NCBI GenBank assembly: GCA_900314485.1 | Contig: OMVL01000014.1 | Span: 1-46,951, forward strand | Reading direction: 5' to 3' | Origin: an uncultured Eubacteriales bacterium | Lineage (GTDB): Bacteria > Bacillota > Clostridia > Oscillospirales > Oscillospiraceae | Length of the DNA: 46,951 nt | Shown here: positions 32,798 to 40,620 of the stretch, one piece after another | Numbering within the stretch: position 1 is the stretch's first letter | Layout of the letters: each line of letters begins with the position of its first letter | Notes under the pieces: model-generated | What the model saw: the letters and a program-made list of their open reading frames with translations, nothing else | Database searches by the model: none | Told to the model about the DNA's origin: nothing | Translations under genes and position numbers: made by a program

Positions 32798-34348
32798 TTG
32801 GAGCAAGTAAACGCCATTGAACTGATCGGCATTACCAAGCGCTTTGGCCCGGTGGTGGCCAACGACAATGTCAGCATGGTGCTCAAGCGGGGCGAAATTC
32901 TCTCCCTGCTGGGCGAAAACGGCAGCGGCAAGACCACGCTGATGAACATGCTCTCCGGCATCTATTTCCCTGACGAGGGTGAGATCCACGTCAAGGGTCA
33001 GCCGGTGACCATTGCCTCTCCCAAAGATGCCTTTGCCTGCGGCATCGGCATGATCCATCAGCATTTTAAGCTGGTGGATGTGTTCACTGCCACGGAAAAC
33101 GTGGTGCTGGGTCTGGAGGAAGAGGGCAGACTGGACCTGAAGGCCGCCGCCGGGAAGATCCGGGAGATCTGTGACAAGTACGGCTTTGTCATCGACCCGG
33201 AGAAAAAGGTCTATGATATGTCTGTCTCGGAAAAGCAGACGGTGGAGATCATCAAGGTACTCTACCGGGGTGCCGACATCCTCATTCTGGACGAGCCCAC
33301 GGCCGTCCTCACCCCTCAGGAGACGGACCGGCTTTTTGACGTCATGCGGAACATGAAGGCAGACGGCAAGGCGCTCATTATCATCACCCACAAGCTCCAC
33401 GAGGTCATGGACGTCTCTGACCGTGTTGCGGTCCTGCGCAAGGGCAGGTACATCGGAGATGTGGCCACGAAGGACACCACGCCTCAGAAGCTGACGGACA
33501 TGATGGTGGGCCGCACCACCACATTGAATATCAACCGTCCCGAGCCGAAAGATCCCACCCCCCGTCTGGAGGTCAAAAACCTGACCATTCACGACGCCAT
33601 GGGCGTTAAGCGGGTGGATAACGTCACCTTTACCGCCATGGGCGGCGAGATTTTGGGCATTGCCGGCGTGGCCGGCTCCGGGCAGAAGGAGCTGCTGGAG
33701 GCGGTGGCCGGACTTCAAATCATCGACGCCGGGGCCTCTATCGAATACCGGGCCATCGGCGACGAGGAGAAGGAAGCCGTCCAGCTGGTGGGCAAGACGC
33801 CCCGCCAGATCAAGGAGGCGGGGGTGGCCCTGGCCTTTGTGCCGGAGGACCGGCTGGGTATGGGACTGGTCGGCTCTCTGGGTATGACGGGCAATATGCT
33901 GCTGCGCAGCTACCGCCGGGGCCACGGACTGTTTACCGACCGGAAGCAGCCGGAGGAGCTGGCCGAGCACATCAAGGAGGAGCTGGAGGTGGTCACTCCC
34001 AACACCAGCTATCCCGTCCGCCGTCTCTCCGGCGGCAACGTGCAGAAGGTGCTGGTGGGCCGTGAGATCGCCCAGGATCCCTCTGTCCTCATGACCGCCT
34101 ATGCCGTCCGCGGCCTGGACATCAATACCTCCTATACCATCTACAACCTGCTCACCGAGGAGAAGATGAAGGGCGTGGCCGTCATCTACGTGGGCGAGGA
34201 TCTGGACGTGCTGCTGGAGCTGAGCGACCGGATCATGGTCCTCTGCGGCGGCCAGGTCAGCGGCATTGTGGATGCCCGGACCACCACCAAGGAGGAGATC
34301 GGCCTGCTGATGACCAAGTTCAACAAGGAGGTGGCGCAGGATGAGTAA
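32798..34348 (+). CDS. ABC transporter ATPase (two nucleotide-binding domains), nucleoside type
   Basis: Start TTG 32798 follows AGGAAG at good spacing; no ATG fits. The 516-residue protein has two ATPase halves like NupO/YufO. First half: Walker A GENGSGKT at 39-46, signature VSEKQTVEIIK, Walker B ILILDEPTAVLTPQ, and TH in IITHKLHEV. Second half: GVAGSGQKELLEAV in place of Walker A, LSGGNVQKVLVGREIA, and LMTAYAVRGLD, where Walker B lacks the usual Glu (a normal feature of this family). It overlaps the first permease by eight bases. Confidence 0.93.
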   Translation: MEQVNAIELIGITKRFGPVVANDNVSMVLKRGEILSLLGENGSGKTTLMNMLSGIYFPDEGEIHVKGQPVTIASPKDAFACGIGMIHQHFKLVDVFTATENVVLGLEEEGRLDLKAAAGKIREICDKYGFVIDPEKKVYDMSVSEKQTVEIIKVLYRGADILILDEPTAVLTPQETDRLFDVMRNMKADGKALIIITHKLHEVMDVSDRVAVLRKGRYIGDVATKDTTPQKLTDMMVGRTTTLNINRPEPKDPTPRLEVKNLTIHDAMGVKRVDNVTFTAMGGEILGIAGVAGSGQKELLEAVAGLQIIDAGASIEYRAIGDEEKEAVQLVGKTPRQIKEAGVALAFVPEDRLGMGLVGSLGMTGNMLLRSYRRGHGLFTDRKQPEELAEHIKEELEVVTPNTSYPVRRLSGGNVQKVLVGREIAQDPSVLMTAYAVRGLDINTSYTIYNLLTEEKMKGVAVIYVGEDLDVLLELSDRIMVLCGGQVSGIVDARTTTKEEIGLLMTKFNKEVAQDE

Positions 34349-35447
34349 TTTGAAACAGGGACACGAGCCCCTGCTGCGCATCGTCAAGCGGAGCAGCATC
34401 CACCGGCCTACGGCCTACGCCATTCGGGTGGCTGCCGTCCTTTTGTCCCTGCTGGTCAGCGGACTGTTTATCTTCGCCGTGACCAAGCTGAATCCGGTTG
34501 AGGTCTATAAGGCCATGTTCGCCGGCGCCTTCGGCACCGCCCGCCGCAGCTGGGTCACCATTCGGGACGCCATGATGCTGCTGTGTATCGGTGTGGGCCT
34601 GGCTCCCGCCTTTAAGATGCGATTTTGGAACGTGGGCGCCGAGGGCCAGGTGCTCATCGGCGGCATCGTGACCGCAGGACTGATGCGGGCGTTGGGCAAT
34701 ACCCTGCCCACGCCGGTGCTGCTGGCGCTTATGGCGGCAGTCAGTCTGGCTGCCGGCTGCGTCTGGGGCATTATCCCCGCCGCATTTAAGGCATACTGGC
34801 ACACCAACGAGACGCTGTTCACCCTGATGATGAACTATGTGGCCATTCAGCTGACCAGCTACTGCGTGGCCCTGTGGGAAAATCCCAAGGGCTCCAACTC
34901 GGTGGGCGTCATCAACCAGGCCACCAAGGGAGGCTGGTTCCCGGAGCTGTTCGGGCAGGCGTACAGTCTCAACGTCATTCTGGTGCTGGCGCTGGCCATC
35001 GGCATGTACCTCTACCTGAGCTTTTCCAAGCACGGCTATGAGATCACCGTGGTGGGGGACTCGGAGAATACCGCCCGGTATGCGGGCATCAGCGTGAAAA
35101 AGGTGACGATCCGCACCATGGCCCTCTCCGGCGCTATTTGCGGTCTGGCAGGCTTTATTGCCGTCTCCGGCGCCAGCCATACCATCTCCACCTCCACCGC
35201 CGGCGGCCGGGGCTTTACCGCTATCATTGTGGCCTGGCTTGCCCAGTTCAACTCCTTTATTATGATCCTCATCTCCTTCCTGCTGGTCTTTTTGCAGAAG
35301 GGCGCCATTCAGATCGCCTCCCAGTTTAACCTGAACGACTATGCATCCGATGTCATCACCGGCATCATTCTGTTTTTCATCCTGGGCAGCGAGTTTTTCA
35401 TCAACTACCGCATCATCCTGCGGAGAAAGGAGCATGAGCACAAATGA
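34341..35447 (+). CDS. ABC transporter permease (NupP/YufP-like)
   Basis: The 368-residue membrane protein has about ten helices, branched-chain/nucleoside permease type (BPD_transp_2). Conserved segments: FWNVGAEGQVLIGGIVTAG, HTNETLFTLMMNYVA, GDSENTARYAGISVKK and GRGFTAIIVAWLAQFN. With the next gene it forms the channel for the substrate bound by the BMP lipoprotein. It overlaps the second permease by four bases. Confidence 0.93.
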   Translation: MSNLKQGHEPLLRIVKRSSIHRPTAYAIRVAAVLLSLLVSGLFIFAVTKLNPVEVYKAMFAGAFGTARRSWVTIRDAMMLLCIGVGLAPAFKMRFWNVGAEGQVLIGGIVTAGLMRALGNTLPTPVLLALMAAVSLAAGCVWGIIPAAFKAYWHTNETLFTLMMNYVAIQLTSYCVALWENPKGSNSVGVINQATKGGWFPELFGQAYSLNVILVLALAIGMYLYLSFSKHGYEITVVGDSENTARYAGISVKKVTIRTMALSGAICGLAGFIAVSGASHTISTSTAGGRGFTAIIVAWLAQFNSFIMILISFLLVFLQKGAIQIASQFNLNDYASDVITGIILFFILGSEFFINYRIILRRKEHEHK

Positions 35448-36445
35448 GCGTTGCGCAGTTTGTACAGCTGTTTCAGTCTGCCATCGTCTTTGGCACCGTG
35501 ATCATGTTCGGCGCCGTGGGCGAGATTTTGACGGAGAAGTCCGGAAACCTGAATCTGGGCGTCCCCGGCATCATGTATCTGGGCGGTATTGCCGGCCTTG
35601 CCACCGCCTTTTTCTATGAGAGCGGCACGGCGAATCCCAACCCGGTGCTCTGCGTCCTGCTGCCTTTTGCGGCGGCCTTTGCAGCGGCAGCCCTGGGCGG
35701 CCTGCTCTACAGCTTTCTCACCATCACCCTCCGAGCCAATCAAAACGTCACCGGCCTGACTCTGACCATCTTCGGCAACGGCCTTGCCAACTTCTTCGGC
35801 GGCAGCCTGAACGGCATGGCCGGCGGCGTAGGCCAGATCTCCGTCACCGCCACCAGCGCCGCCTATCGGACCACCATTCCCGGCCTGTCTGCCTTCTCCG
35901 TTGGAAAGATCCCGGTGGGCAATCTGATCTTCGGCTATGGCTTTATGGTCTATCTGGCCATCGCCATCTCCGTGGCCCTGAGCTTTTTCCTCAACCGCAG
36001 CCGGAAGGGCCTGAATCTCCGGGCTGTGGGCGAGAATCCCGGTACGGCGGACGCTGCCGGCATCAACGTGATCCGGAACAAGTATCTGGCCACCTGCATC
36101 GGCGCGGGTATCTCCGGTCTCGGCGGCCTGTACTACACCATGGACTACATCAAGGGCACCTGGACCACCGACAGCACCATTGAGGCGCTGGGCTGGCTGG
36201 CTGTGGCGCTGGTCATCTTCGCCACCTGGAAGCCGGTGAACGCCGTCTGGGGCGCCTATCTGTTCGGATTGCTGTATTGGATGTTCCTCTACATCCCCGG
36301 ACTGACCCGCAGCTCCATGGAGCTGTTCAAGATGCTGCCCTATCTGGTCACCATCGCCGTTTTGATTTTCACCGCCCTGCGGAAAAAGCGGGAAAATCAG
36401 CCCCCGGCGGGGTTGGGGCTGCCGTACTTTAGAGAAGAGCGGTAA
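35444..36445 (+). CDS. ABC transporter permease (NupQ/YufQ-like)
   Basis: The 333-residue membrane protein is the partner of the preceding permease. It has GAVGEILTEKSGNLNLGVPGIMYLGG, VTGLTLTIFGNGLANFFGG, RAVGENPGTADAAGINVIRNK and GLGGLYYTMDY, all typical of the second permease in BMP-linked importers. It is the last gene of the transporter operon, followed by a strong terminator. Confidence 0.93.
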   Translation: MSVAQFVQLFQSAIVFGTVIMFGAVGEILTEKSGNLNLGVPGIMYLGGIAGLATAFFYESGTANPNPVLCVLLPFAAAFAAAALGGLLYSFLTITLRANQNVTGLTLTIFGNGLANFFGGSLNGMAGGVGQISVTATSAAYRTTIPGLSAFSVGKIPVGNLIFGYGFMVYLAIAISVALSFFLNRSRKGLNLRAVGENPGTADAAGINVIRNKYLATCIGAGISGLGGLYYTMDYIKGTWTTDSTIEALGWLAVALVIFATWKPVNAVWGAYLFGLLYWMFLYIPGLTRSSMELFKMLPYLVTIAVLIFTALRKKRENQPPAGLGLPYFREER

Positions 36446-36464
36446 GCGGAACGGAAGACAACGA

Positions 36465-36498
36465 CAAATCCCTCCTGCAATCACGCAGGAGGGATTTG
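36465..36498. terminator. Terminator after the ABC transporter operon
   Basis: The perfect 14-bp stem CAAATCCCTCCTGC / GCAGGAGGGATTTG has loop AATCAC. It lies between convergent genes and could serve both. Confidence 0.88.
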
Positions 36499-36523
36499 TG
36501 TTTGCGGTGAGGGATCAGGATCT

Positions 36524-37150
36524 TTACACCAAGTCCCGAAACGACCGGATATACCCGTCGCAGAAGGAACGCATTTCCGCTTCGTATTCGGCAAAACATC
36601 CGTCATACACGCCGATCACGGTAAATCCCGCCCCTTTCGCACCCCGGCAGGCCACGGGGGAGTCGTCATAAAAGGTGATCTCCTCCGGTCTTACCCCCAA
36701 CTTGCGGGCGGCCTCCCGAAAGGCGGCGGGGGAGCGCTTCTCCATACCCAGGTGCTGGGCAAAGACCACATCGGTCAGATACCGGTCAAACCCCCGGTCG
36801 GACAGCGCCGCATGGCAAAGAGACGGCTCTGCCGAGGTAAAGAGGGCCATCCGCTCTCCCGTTTGGAGACACTGGTCCAGATAGTCCATGACTCCGTCCT
36901 TCACCTTCAGCGTCCGGGCGTAGCCCTCCCGTGCCATCTCCAGCCACTCCGCCATAATTTCTTCGGGAGTTTCCTCCAGATGACAGAAGTCACGGGTAAA
37001 CTGTGCGGCGATGGGGAAAATGGCGTGGATGACGCCCTCGTTGTATTCCGGCGTCCATGGAATGCCCCGTTTTGCCAGAAATTGTACGTCAATCTCCCGC
37101 CAAAGCCCGTTGGAGTCCAGCAGGGTGCCGTCTAAGTCAAAGAGTTTCAT
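36524..37150 (-). CDS. HAD-family hydrolase
   Basis: The 208-residue protein shows motif I DLDGTLLDS near the N-terminus, motif II in ALFTSAEP, and motif IV FYDDSPVACRGAKGAGFTVIGVYD, so it is a subfamily IA phosphatase (phosphoglycolate phosphatase-like) with a helical cap. The substrate is unknown. It starts four bases inside the glycosylase gene upstream (ATGA overlap), so the two are co-transcribed. A link to clearing sugar-phosphates from repaired DNA is only a guess. Confidence 0.9.
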   Translation of the reverse strand: MKLFDLDGTLLDSNGLWREIDVQFLAKRGIPWTPEYNEGVIHAIFPIAAQFTRDFCHLEETPEEIMAEWLEMAREGYARTLKVKDGVMDYLDQCLQTGERMALFTSAEPSLCHAALSDRGFDRYLTDVVFAQHLGMEKRSPAAFREAARKLGVRPEEITFYDDSPVACRGAKGAGFTVIGVYDGCFAEYEAEMRSFCDGYIRSFRDLV

Positions 37151-37770
37151 TTTGCATGCTCCTCATAGGTAAACCGCCAGAGAAAGTCCTTTGCCTCCTC
37201 GGCGTAGTCGATGCCGATGCGCTTTGCCGCCGCAATGGGCCGGGTCTCCTGAGGAAGCGCCAGCCCCAGATCTGCCGGGTCGTCTGTCACCCAGAGGGTG
37301 CCGCCGGTGAGGTCGGTCCCGTCCTCTGCTCGGGTCAGGGCCAGGGCCTTACATAGCTTGCCCGGGCCGTCCCCAAAGTGTTTGCGCTGATAGGCGGTCA
37401 GCGCTTCCGGAGCCGTCCCGTACCGCAGACGGGCCATGGCCGGGGTGCCCAAAACCGGCTCGCCGCCCCGAATGAGGACGGCGGAGGGCTCCCCCTCCCG
37501 CTCTGTCACCAGATTGAGACAGTGGTGCATGCCGTAAATCAGGTAAATGTAGGCATGGCCCGGAGGGCCGAACATGGTGGCGTTTCGAGCGGTCTTGCGG
37601 TAGCCATAGGCATGGCAGGCCTTGTCGCAGCGGCCCACGTAGGCCTCCGTCTCGGTGATGCGCAGGGCGAGGTTTTGCCCCTCATACCTCCGGACCAAAA
37701 TCTTGCCCAGCAGATTGCGGGCAATAGCCACCGTGTCGCCGTTATAAAAATCACGAGGTAAAATTGCCAT
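37147..37770 (-). CDS. DNA-3-methyladenine glycosylase (AAG/Mpg family)
   Basis: This enzyme removes alkylated or deaminated purines from DNA. In 207 residues: LARNLLG-type start (VAIARNLLGKILVR), catalytic ITETEAYVG (Glu in ETEAY), DKACHAY, TMFGPPGHAYIYLIYGMHHCLNLVT, and GPGKLCKAL near the C-terminus. Family length. It lies back to back with uracil-DNA glycosylase 158 bases away, so two base-excision enzymes are neighbours. Confidence 0.95.
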   Translation of the reverse strand: MAILPRDFYNGDTVAIARNLLGKILVRRYEGQNLALRITETEAYVGRCDKACHAYGYRKTARNATMFGPPGHAYIYLIYGMHHCLNLVTEREGEPSAVLIRGGEPVLGTPAMARLRYGTAPEALTAYQRKHFGDGPGKLCKALALTRAEDGTDLTGGTLWVTDDPADLGLALPQETRPIAAAKRIGIDYAEEAKDFLWRFTYEEHAK

Positions 37771-37797
37771 ACTCGTACCTCTTTTCCTGATACCGAT

Positions 37798-37820
37798 GTA
37801 GGGGCAGCCCTTGGCCGCCC
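37798..37820 (+). repeat. GTAGGGG-family hairpin repeat, copy 5
   Basis: TGTAGGGGCAGCCC ... TTGGCCGCCC, a member of the dispersed family, located in the divergent region between the glycosylase gene and ung. Confidence 0.7.
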
Positions 37821-37928
37821 GCCAGATATAGGTTCAGTATACCAGTGGTGCGGCGGGCAAGTCAACGCTGGTCGAACAGGGCGGAATGTGGTAGAATGGA
37901 GAAAACATGGCAGAGAGGACGTTGCAGT

Positions 37929-38624
37929 ATGGCAGATTGGCGCACGGAGCTGGGCAGATGGGGAGACATCGCCGCCCCGTTTTTGACGGAGGACTGGTGC
38001 CGGGCATTGACAGACCGGGTAGAGGCTGCCTATGAGGGGGACAAACCCGTTTACCCCCCCAGATCGGACCTCTTCACCGCCCTGCGGCTGACGCCGCCCG
38101 AGGGGGTGCGCTGCGTCATCCTGGGACAGGACCCCTATCCCGGTAAGGGACAGGCCCACGGGCTGGCCTTCTCCGTCCGGCCGGGGGTGGCCGTGCCACG
38201 GTCGCTGAACAACATGTACAGGGAGCTGGAGTCGGACCTGGGCATCCCTCCCGCCAAGACGGGCAGCCTGATCCCCTGGGCGGAGGAGGGAGTGCTGCTC
38301 CTCAACAACGTGCTCACCGTCTACGGCGGCGAGGCCAACAGCCACAAGGGCTGGGGCTGGGAGGAATTTACCGCCCGTCTGCTGCTGGCTCTGCAAGGTC
38401 AGCCCCGGCCCATCGCCTTTCTCCTCTGGGGCAAAGGCGCCCAGACCAAGGGCCAGGCGGCGAGGATCATGGACAGCCCCTACCCCCGGCTGATCATCGA
38501 GACGGCGCATCCCAGTCCGCTTTCCGCCCGTCGGGGTTTTTTCGGCTCAAAGCCCTTCAGCCGGGTGAATCAATTTCTGGAGGAACACGGGGAGACGCCC
38601 ATTTGCTGGGCGGTGGAACGGTAA
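37929..38624 (+). CDS. ung: Uracil-DNA glycosylase
   Basis: It removes uracil from DNA. The chosen start, ATG 37929 (MADWRTELGRWG), has GAGG nine bases upstream; the open frame to 37845 is not conserved. The 231 residues show GQDPYPGKGQAHG (catalytic Asp68), LLLNNVLTV, LLWGKGAQ, and HPSPLSARRGFFG with the catalytic His. Family 1 UDG. It is divergent from the alkyl-purine glycosylase. Confidence 0.96.
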   Translation: MADWRTELGRWGDIAAPFLTEDWCRALTDRVEAAYEGDKPVYPPRSDLFTALRLTPPEGVRCVILGQDPYPGKGQAHGLAFSVRPGVAVPRSLNNMYRELESDLGIPPAKTGSLIPWAEEGVLLLNNVLTVYGGEANSHKGWGWEEFTARLLLALQGQPRPIAFLLWGKGAQTKGQAARIMDSPYPRLIIETAHPSPLSARRGFFGSKPFSRVNQFLEEHGETPICWAVER

Positions 38625-38640
38625 ATTCACAATTTCGTGA

Positions 38641-38669
38641 TAGACTTCCCAGTAAAATGTGGGTACAAT
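38641..38669 (+). promoter_or_regulatory. Promoter of the rhomboid-like gene
   Basis: TAGACT (38641-38646), 17 bases, TACAAT (38664-38669). The -10 is good, the -35 fair. It lies about 50 bases before the start codon. Confidence 0.55.
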
Positions 38670-38719
38670 TAGCGTGATGTAAATTTTTCCTCTGAAAATC
38701 AGTGCGAGGAGGCATTGAA

Positions 38720-39562
38720 GTGAACAAACTGAACGCATGGATCGACCGGTTTTGCTATCAGCATCCCCGGTTTGGCATTCCCAACCTGATCTACTACCTG
38801 CTGGGGGGCAAGGTCATCGTCTATTTGCTGGATATGATCACCTATTCCGGTGTGGCGGTATCCAGTCTGCTGGAGTTTGACCGCAGTCTGATCCTACAGG
38901 GGCAGATCTGGCGGGTGATCACCTTCCTCTTTACCAGTTGGGGAGAGAATGTCTTCTTTTTCATCCTGGCCATGTATTTTCTCTGGTTTATCGGCACCAG
39001 CCTGGAGCGGGAGTGGGGGACGGCCAAGTTCACCTGCTATTACGGGCTGGGTGCGCTGCTGGCTGTCGTTGTGGGCTTTTGCGCAGGATCTGCCAGCACG
39101 GGCTATCTGGACATGTCCCTGTTTCTGGCTTTTGCAACCCTCTACCCGGATACCCAATTCCTCCTGTTCTTTATCATCCCGGTGAAAGCCAAGTGGCTGG
39201 CCTGGATCGACGGGGGACTGATGGCCATCTACTTCCTGCGCAACCTGATTGCCATGAATTGGTTTGGAGCGGCGCTGATCATGGTGGCAATCCTCAACTA
39301 CCTGATCTTCTTCTGGCCGGAGCTGATGTACCACGTCAAGCGAATGAGAGGGCAGGCGAAGTATTCCCAGCGCAGCAACGTCATCCAATTTAAAAAGGCG
39401 GCCCGTGACCTGAAGAAGCGGGACTACATTCACAAGTGCGACGTCTGCGGACGGACGGATGCGGACTACCCGGACCTAGAGTTTCGCTACTGCTCTAAAT
39501 GCGCCGGGTATCACTGCTACTGCATTGACCACATCAACAACCACGAGCATATCACAGAATAA
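38720..39562 (+). CDS. Rhomboid-like membrane protein with C-terminal zinc ribbon
   Basis: Start GTG 38720 follows GAGGAGG. The 280-residue protein has about six helices. The non-catalytic rhomboid marks are present: GQIWRVITFLF and LEREWGTAKF. The GxSG serine motif is absent; the matching helix reads GYLDMSLFLAFATLYPD. So it is probably an inactive rhomboid relative. After the last helix a basic stretch (YHVKRMRGQAKYSQRSN) precedes a zinc-binding tail with CDVCGRTDADYPDLEFRYCSKC and a following Cys/His cluster. Function unknown; a membrane-bound adaptor is possible. Confidence 0.8.
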   Translation: MNKLNAWIDRFCYQHPRFGIPNLIYYLLGGKVIVYLLDMITYSGVAVSSLLEFDRSLILQGQIWRVITFLFTSWGENVFFFILAMYFLWFIGTSLEREWGTAKFTCYYGLGALLAVVVGFCAGSASTGYLDMSLFLAFATLYPDTQFLLFFIIPVKAKWLAWIDGGLMAIYFLRNLIAMNWFGAALIMVAILNYLIFFWPELMYHVKRMRGQAKYSQRSNVIQFKKAARDLKKRDYIHKCDVCGRTDADYPDLEFRYCSKCAGYHCYCIDHINNHEHITE

Positions 39563-39570
39563 AACAAAAA

Positions 39571-39595
39571 CCGCCGCTCCATTCAGGGGCGGCGG
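39571..39595 (-). terminator. Terminator of the LysM-CAP gene
   Basis: CCGCCGCTCC (39571-39580) pairs with GGGGCGGCGG (39586-39595, one G-U type pair). On the minus strand TTTTTGTTTT follows. Confidence 0.82.
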
Positions 39596-39601
39596 AACTC
39601 T

Positions 39602-40207
39602 TTATCCGATAAACATCTGGGTCCAGTAGTTGCCGTTTGCCACATAGCCTACTCCGATCTGGGTGTAGGAGGAGTTGAGGATGTTGGCCCGATGGCCGCT
39701 GGAATTCATCCAGGCGTTTACGACCTCCTGAGGCGTCCGCTGGCCGTAGGCGATGTTCTCTCCGGCGGTGCGGTAGCTGAGGCCGAAGGCCTTCATCATC
39801 TGGAAGGGAGAGCCGTAGGTGGGACTGGTGTGGGAGAAATAGTGCTTGTCCACCATGTCCTGAGACTTGTACCGGGCCACCCGGGACAGCTCCCAGTTGG
39901 TCTTGAGGGGCTGGAGACCGTACTGTACCCGGATCTCATTGACCAGACGGATGACCTCCGCCTCGTAGGCCTCCACGGTGGTGTCCTTTCCGGGGATGGT
40001 CAGCACCTGGCCGGGGTAGATCAGGTTGGGGTTGGTGATTTGGGGATTGGCGGCGATGATCTCGCTGACGCCAATCTGGTACTTGACCGCCACCTTCCAC
40101 ATGGTGTCGCCCTTGGCCACGGTATGAGTGGCGTCTGCCGCCGCGGCAGGAAGGAACAGTGCCCCGCAAAGGAGCAGGGATAGGCAGAGGGAGAGGAATT
40201 TCTTCAT
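39602..40207 (-). CDS. Secreted LysM-CAP (SCP/YkwD) domain protein
   Basis: The 201-residue protein starts at ATG 40207 with AGGAGG six bases upstream. Signal peptide MKKFLSLCLSLLLCGALFLP with cleavage near AAAADA. A LysM domain (THTVAKGDTMWKVAVKYQIG, about residues 27-71) should bind peptidoglycan. The CAP domain (about 80-201) has VNEIRVQYGLQPL, YFSHTSP, GENIAYG and SGHRANILN. The role is unknown; such proteins are common in spore formers (YkwD, SafA-like). Confidence 0.92.
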   Translation of the reverse strand: MKKFLSLCLSLLLCGALFLPAAAADATHTVAKGDTMWKVAVKYQIGVSEIIAANPQITNPNLIYPGQVLTIPGKDTTVEAYEAEVIRLVNEIRVQYGLQPLKTNWELSRVARYKSQDMVDKHYFSHTSPTYGSPFQMMKAFGLSYRTAGENIAYGQRTPQEVVNAWMNSSGHRANILNSSYTQIGVGYVANGNYWTQMFIG

Positions 40208-40228
40208 GGTTAACCTCCTAATCAGAAA

Positions 40229-40253
40229 GGCGGCCACGCAGGGCATGGCCGCC
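40229..40253 (-). terminator. Hairpin between the Cys-rich peptide gene and the LysM-CAP gene
   Basis: Perfect 8-bp stem GGCGGCCA / TGGCCGCC with a 9-base loop, followed on the minus strand by TTTCTGATT. A second perfect stem, CGCTGAT-caa-ATCAGCG, is at 40274-40290. They may terminate the small transcript or attenuate read-through into the CAP gene. Confidence 0.55.
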
Positions 40254-40295
40254 GAATCGTGTCAATCAGGGAGCGCTGATCAAATCAGCGGTTCC

Positions 40296-40361
40296 TCAGC
40301 AGCCGCAGCCGCACAGCCGGCACAGAAGCTGCCAGATATAGTTGCAATCGAAATTACACAT
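40296..40361 (-). CDS. Tiny cysteine-rich peptide (21 residues)
   Basis: This was found by hand because it is far too short for ordinary gene calling. ATG 40361 is preceded by AGGAGG with eight bases between; a stop TGA at 40296 gives 21 residues. It starts MCNFDCNYIWQLL and ends CRLCGCGC. Six of 21 residues are Cys (2, 6, 14, 17, 19, 21). It has its own promoter, a 45-base leader and hairpins behind it. The composition, with a hydrophobic centre and a C-terminal Cys cluster, recalls tiny Firmicutes coat or membrane peptides and metal-binding peptides, but I recognise no family. The frame, signals and composition are seen; expression is inferred. Confidence 0.65.
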   Translation of the reverse strand: MCNFDCNYIWQLLCRLCGCGC

Positions 40362-40405
40362 ATGCTTGACCTCCTGTTAAGTATTCGTCTCGCGAGGACA
40401 AGTGT

Positions 40406-40434
40406 AGAATAGCACATATACTTTTGGAATGCAA
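40406..40434 (-). promoter_or_regulatory. Sigma-A promoter of the Cys-rich peptide gene
   Basis: Minus-strand TTGCAT (40434-40429), exactly 17 bases, TATTCT (40411-40406), about 38 bases before the ribosome-binding site of the 21-codon frame. Confidence 0.7.
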
Positions 40435-40531
40435 ATGTAATGATTTCCAGCAAAAAAGTGAAAAAAACGAAACAGATCGATTTAGAATGGAGGGGCGGGA
40501 AAAGCTGCGCAAGGGCTTTGGCTTGACAAAT

Positions 40532-40561
40532 AAAAAGCACCTGCTTTCGCAAGTGCTTTTT
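40532..40561. terminator. Terminator after the DUF4428 gene
   Basis: Stem AAAAAGCAC / GTGCTTTTT with an extra CTG-side pairing, and a T run in both directions. It lies 60 bases beyond the stop at 40621. Confidence 0.82.
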
Positions 40562-40620
40562 CTGGCATCTGACGCACCGCCCGCCGGAACTCCGACGGGC
40601 GGTCAAATTCGCCAAACAGC

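Noticed and set aside
32282-34399. Minus-strand 705-codon frame opposite the ABC ATPase
   Set aside because: Shadow of a G+C-rich gene, with low-complexity His/Leu/Gln content.
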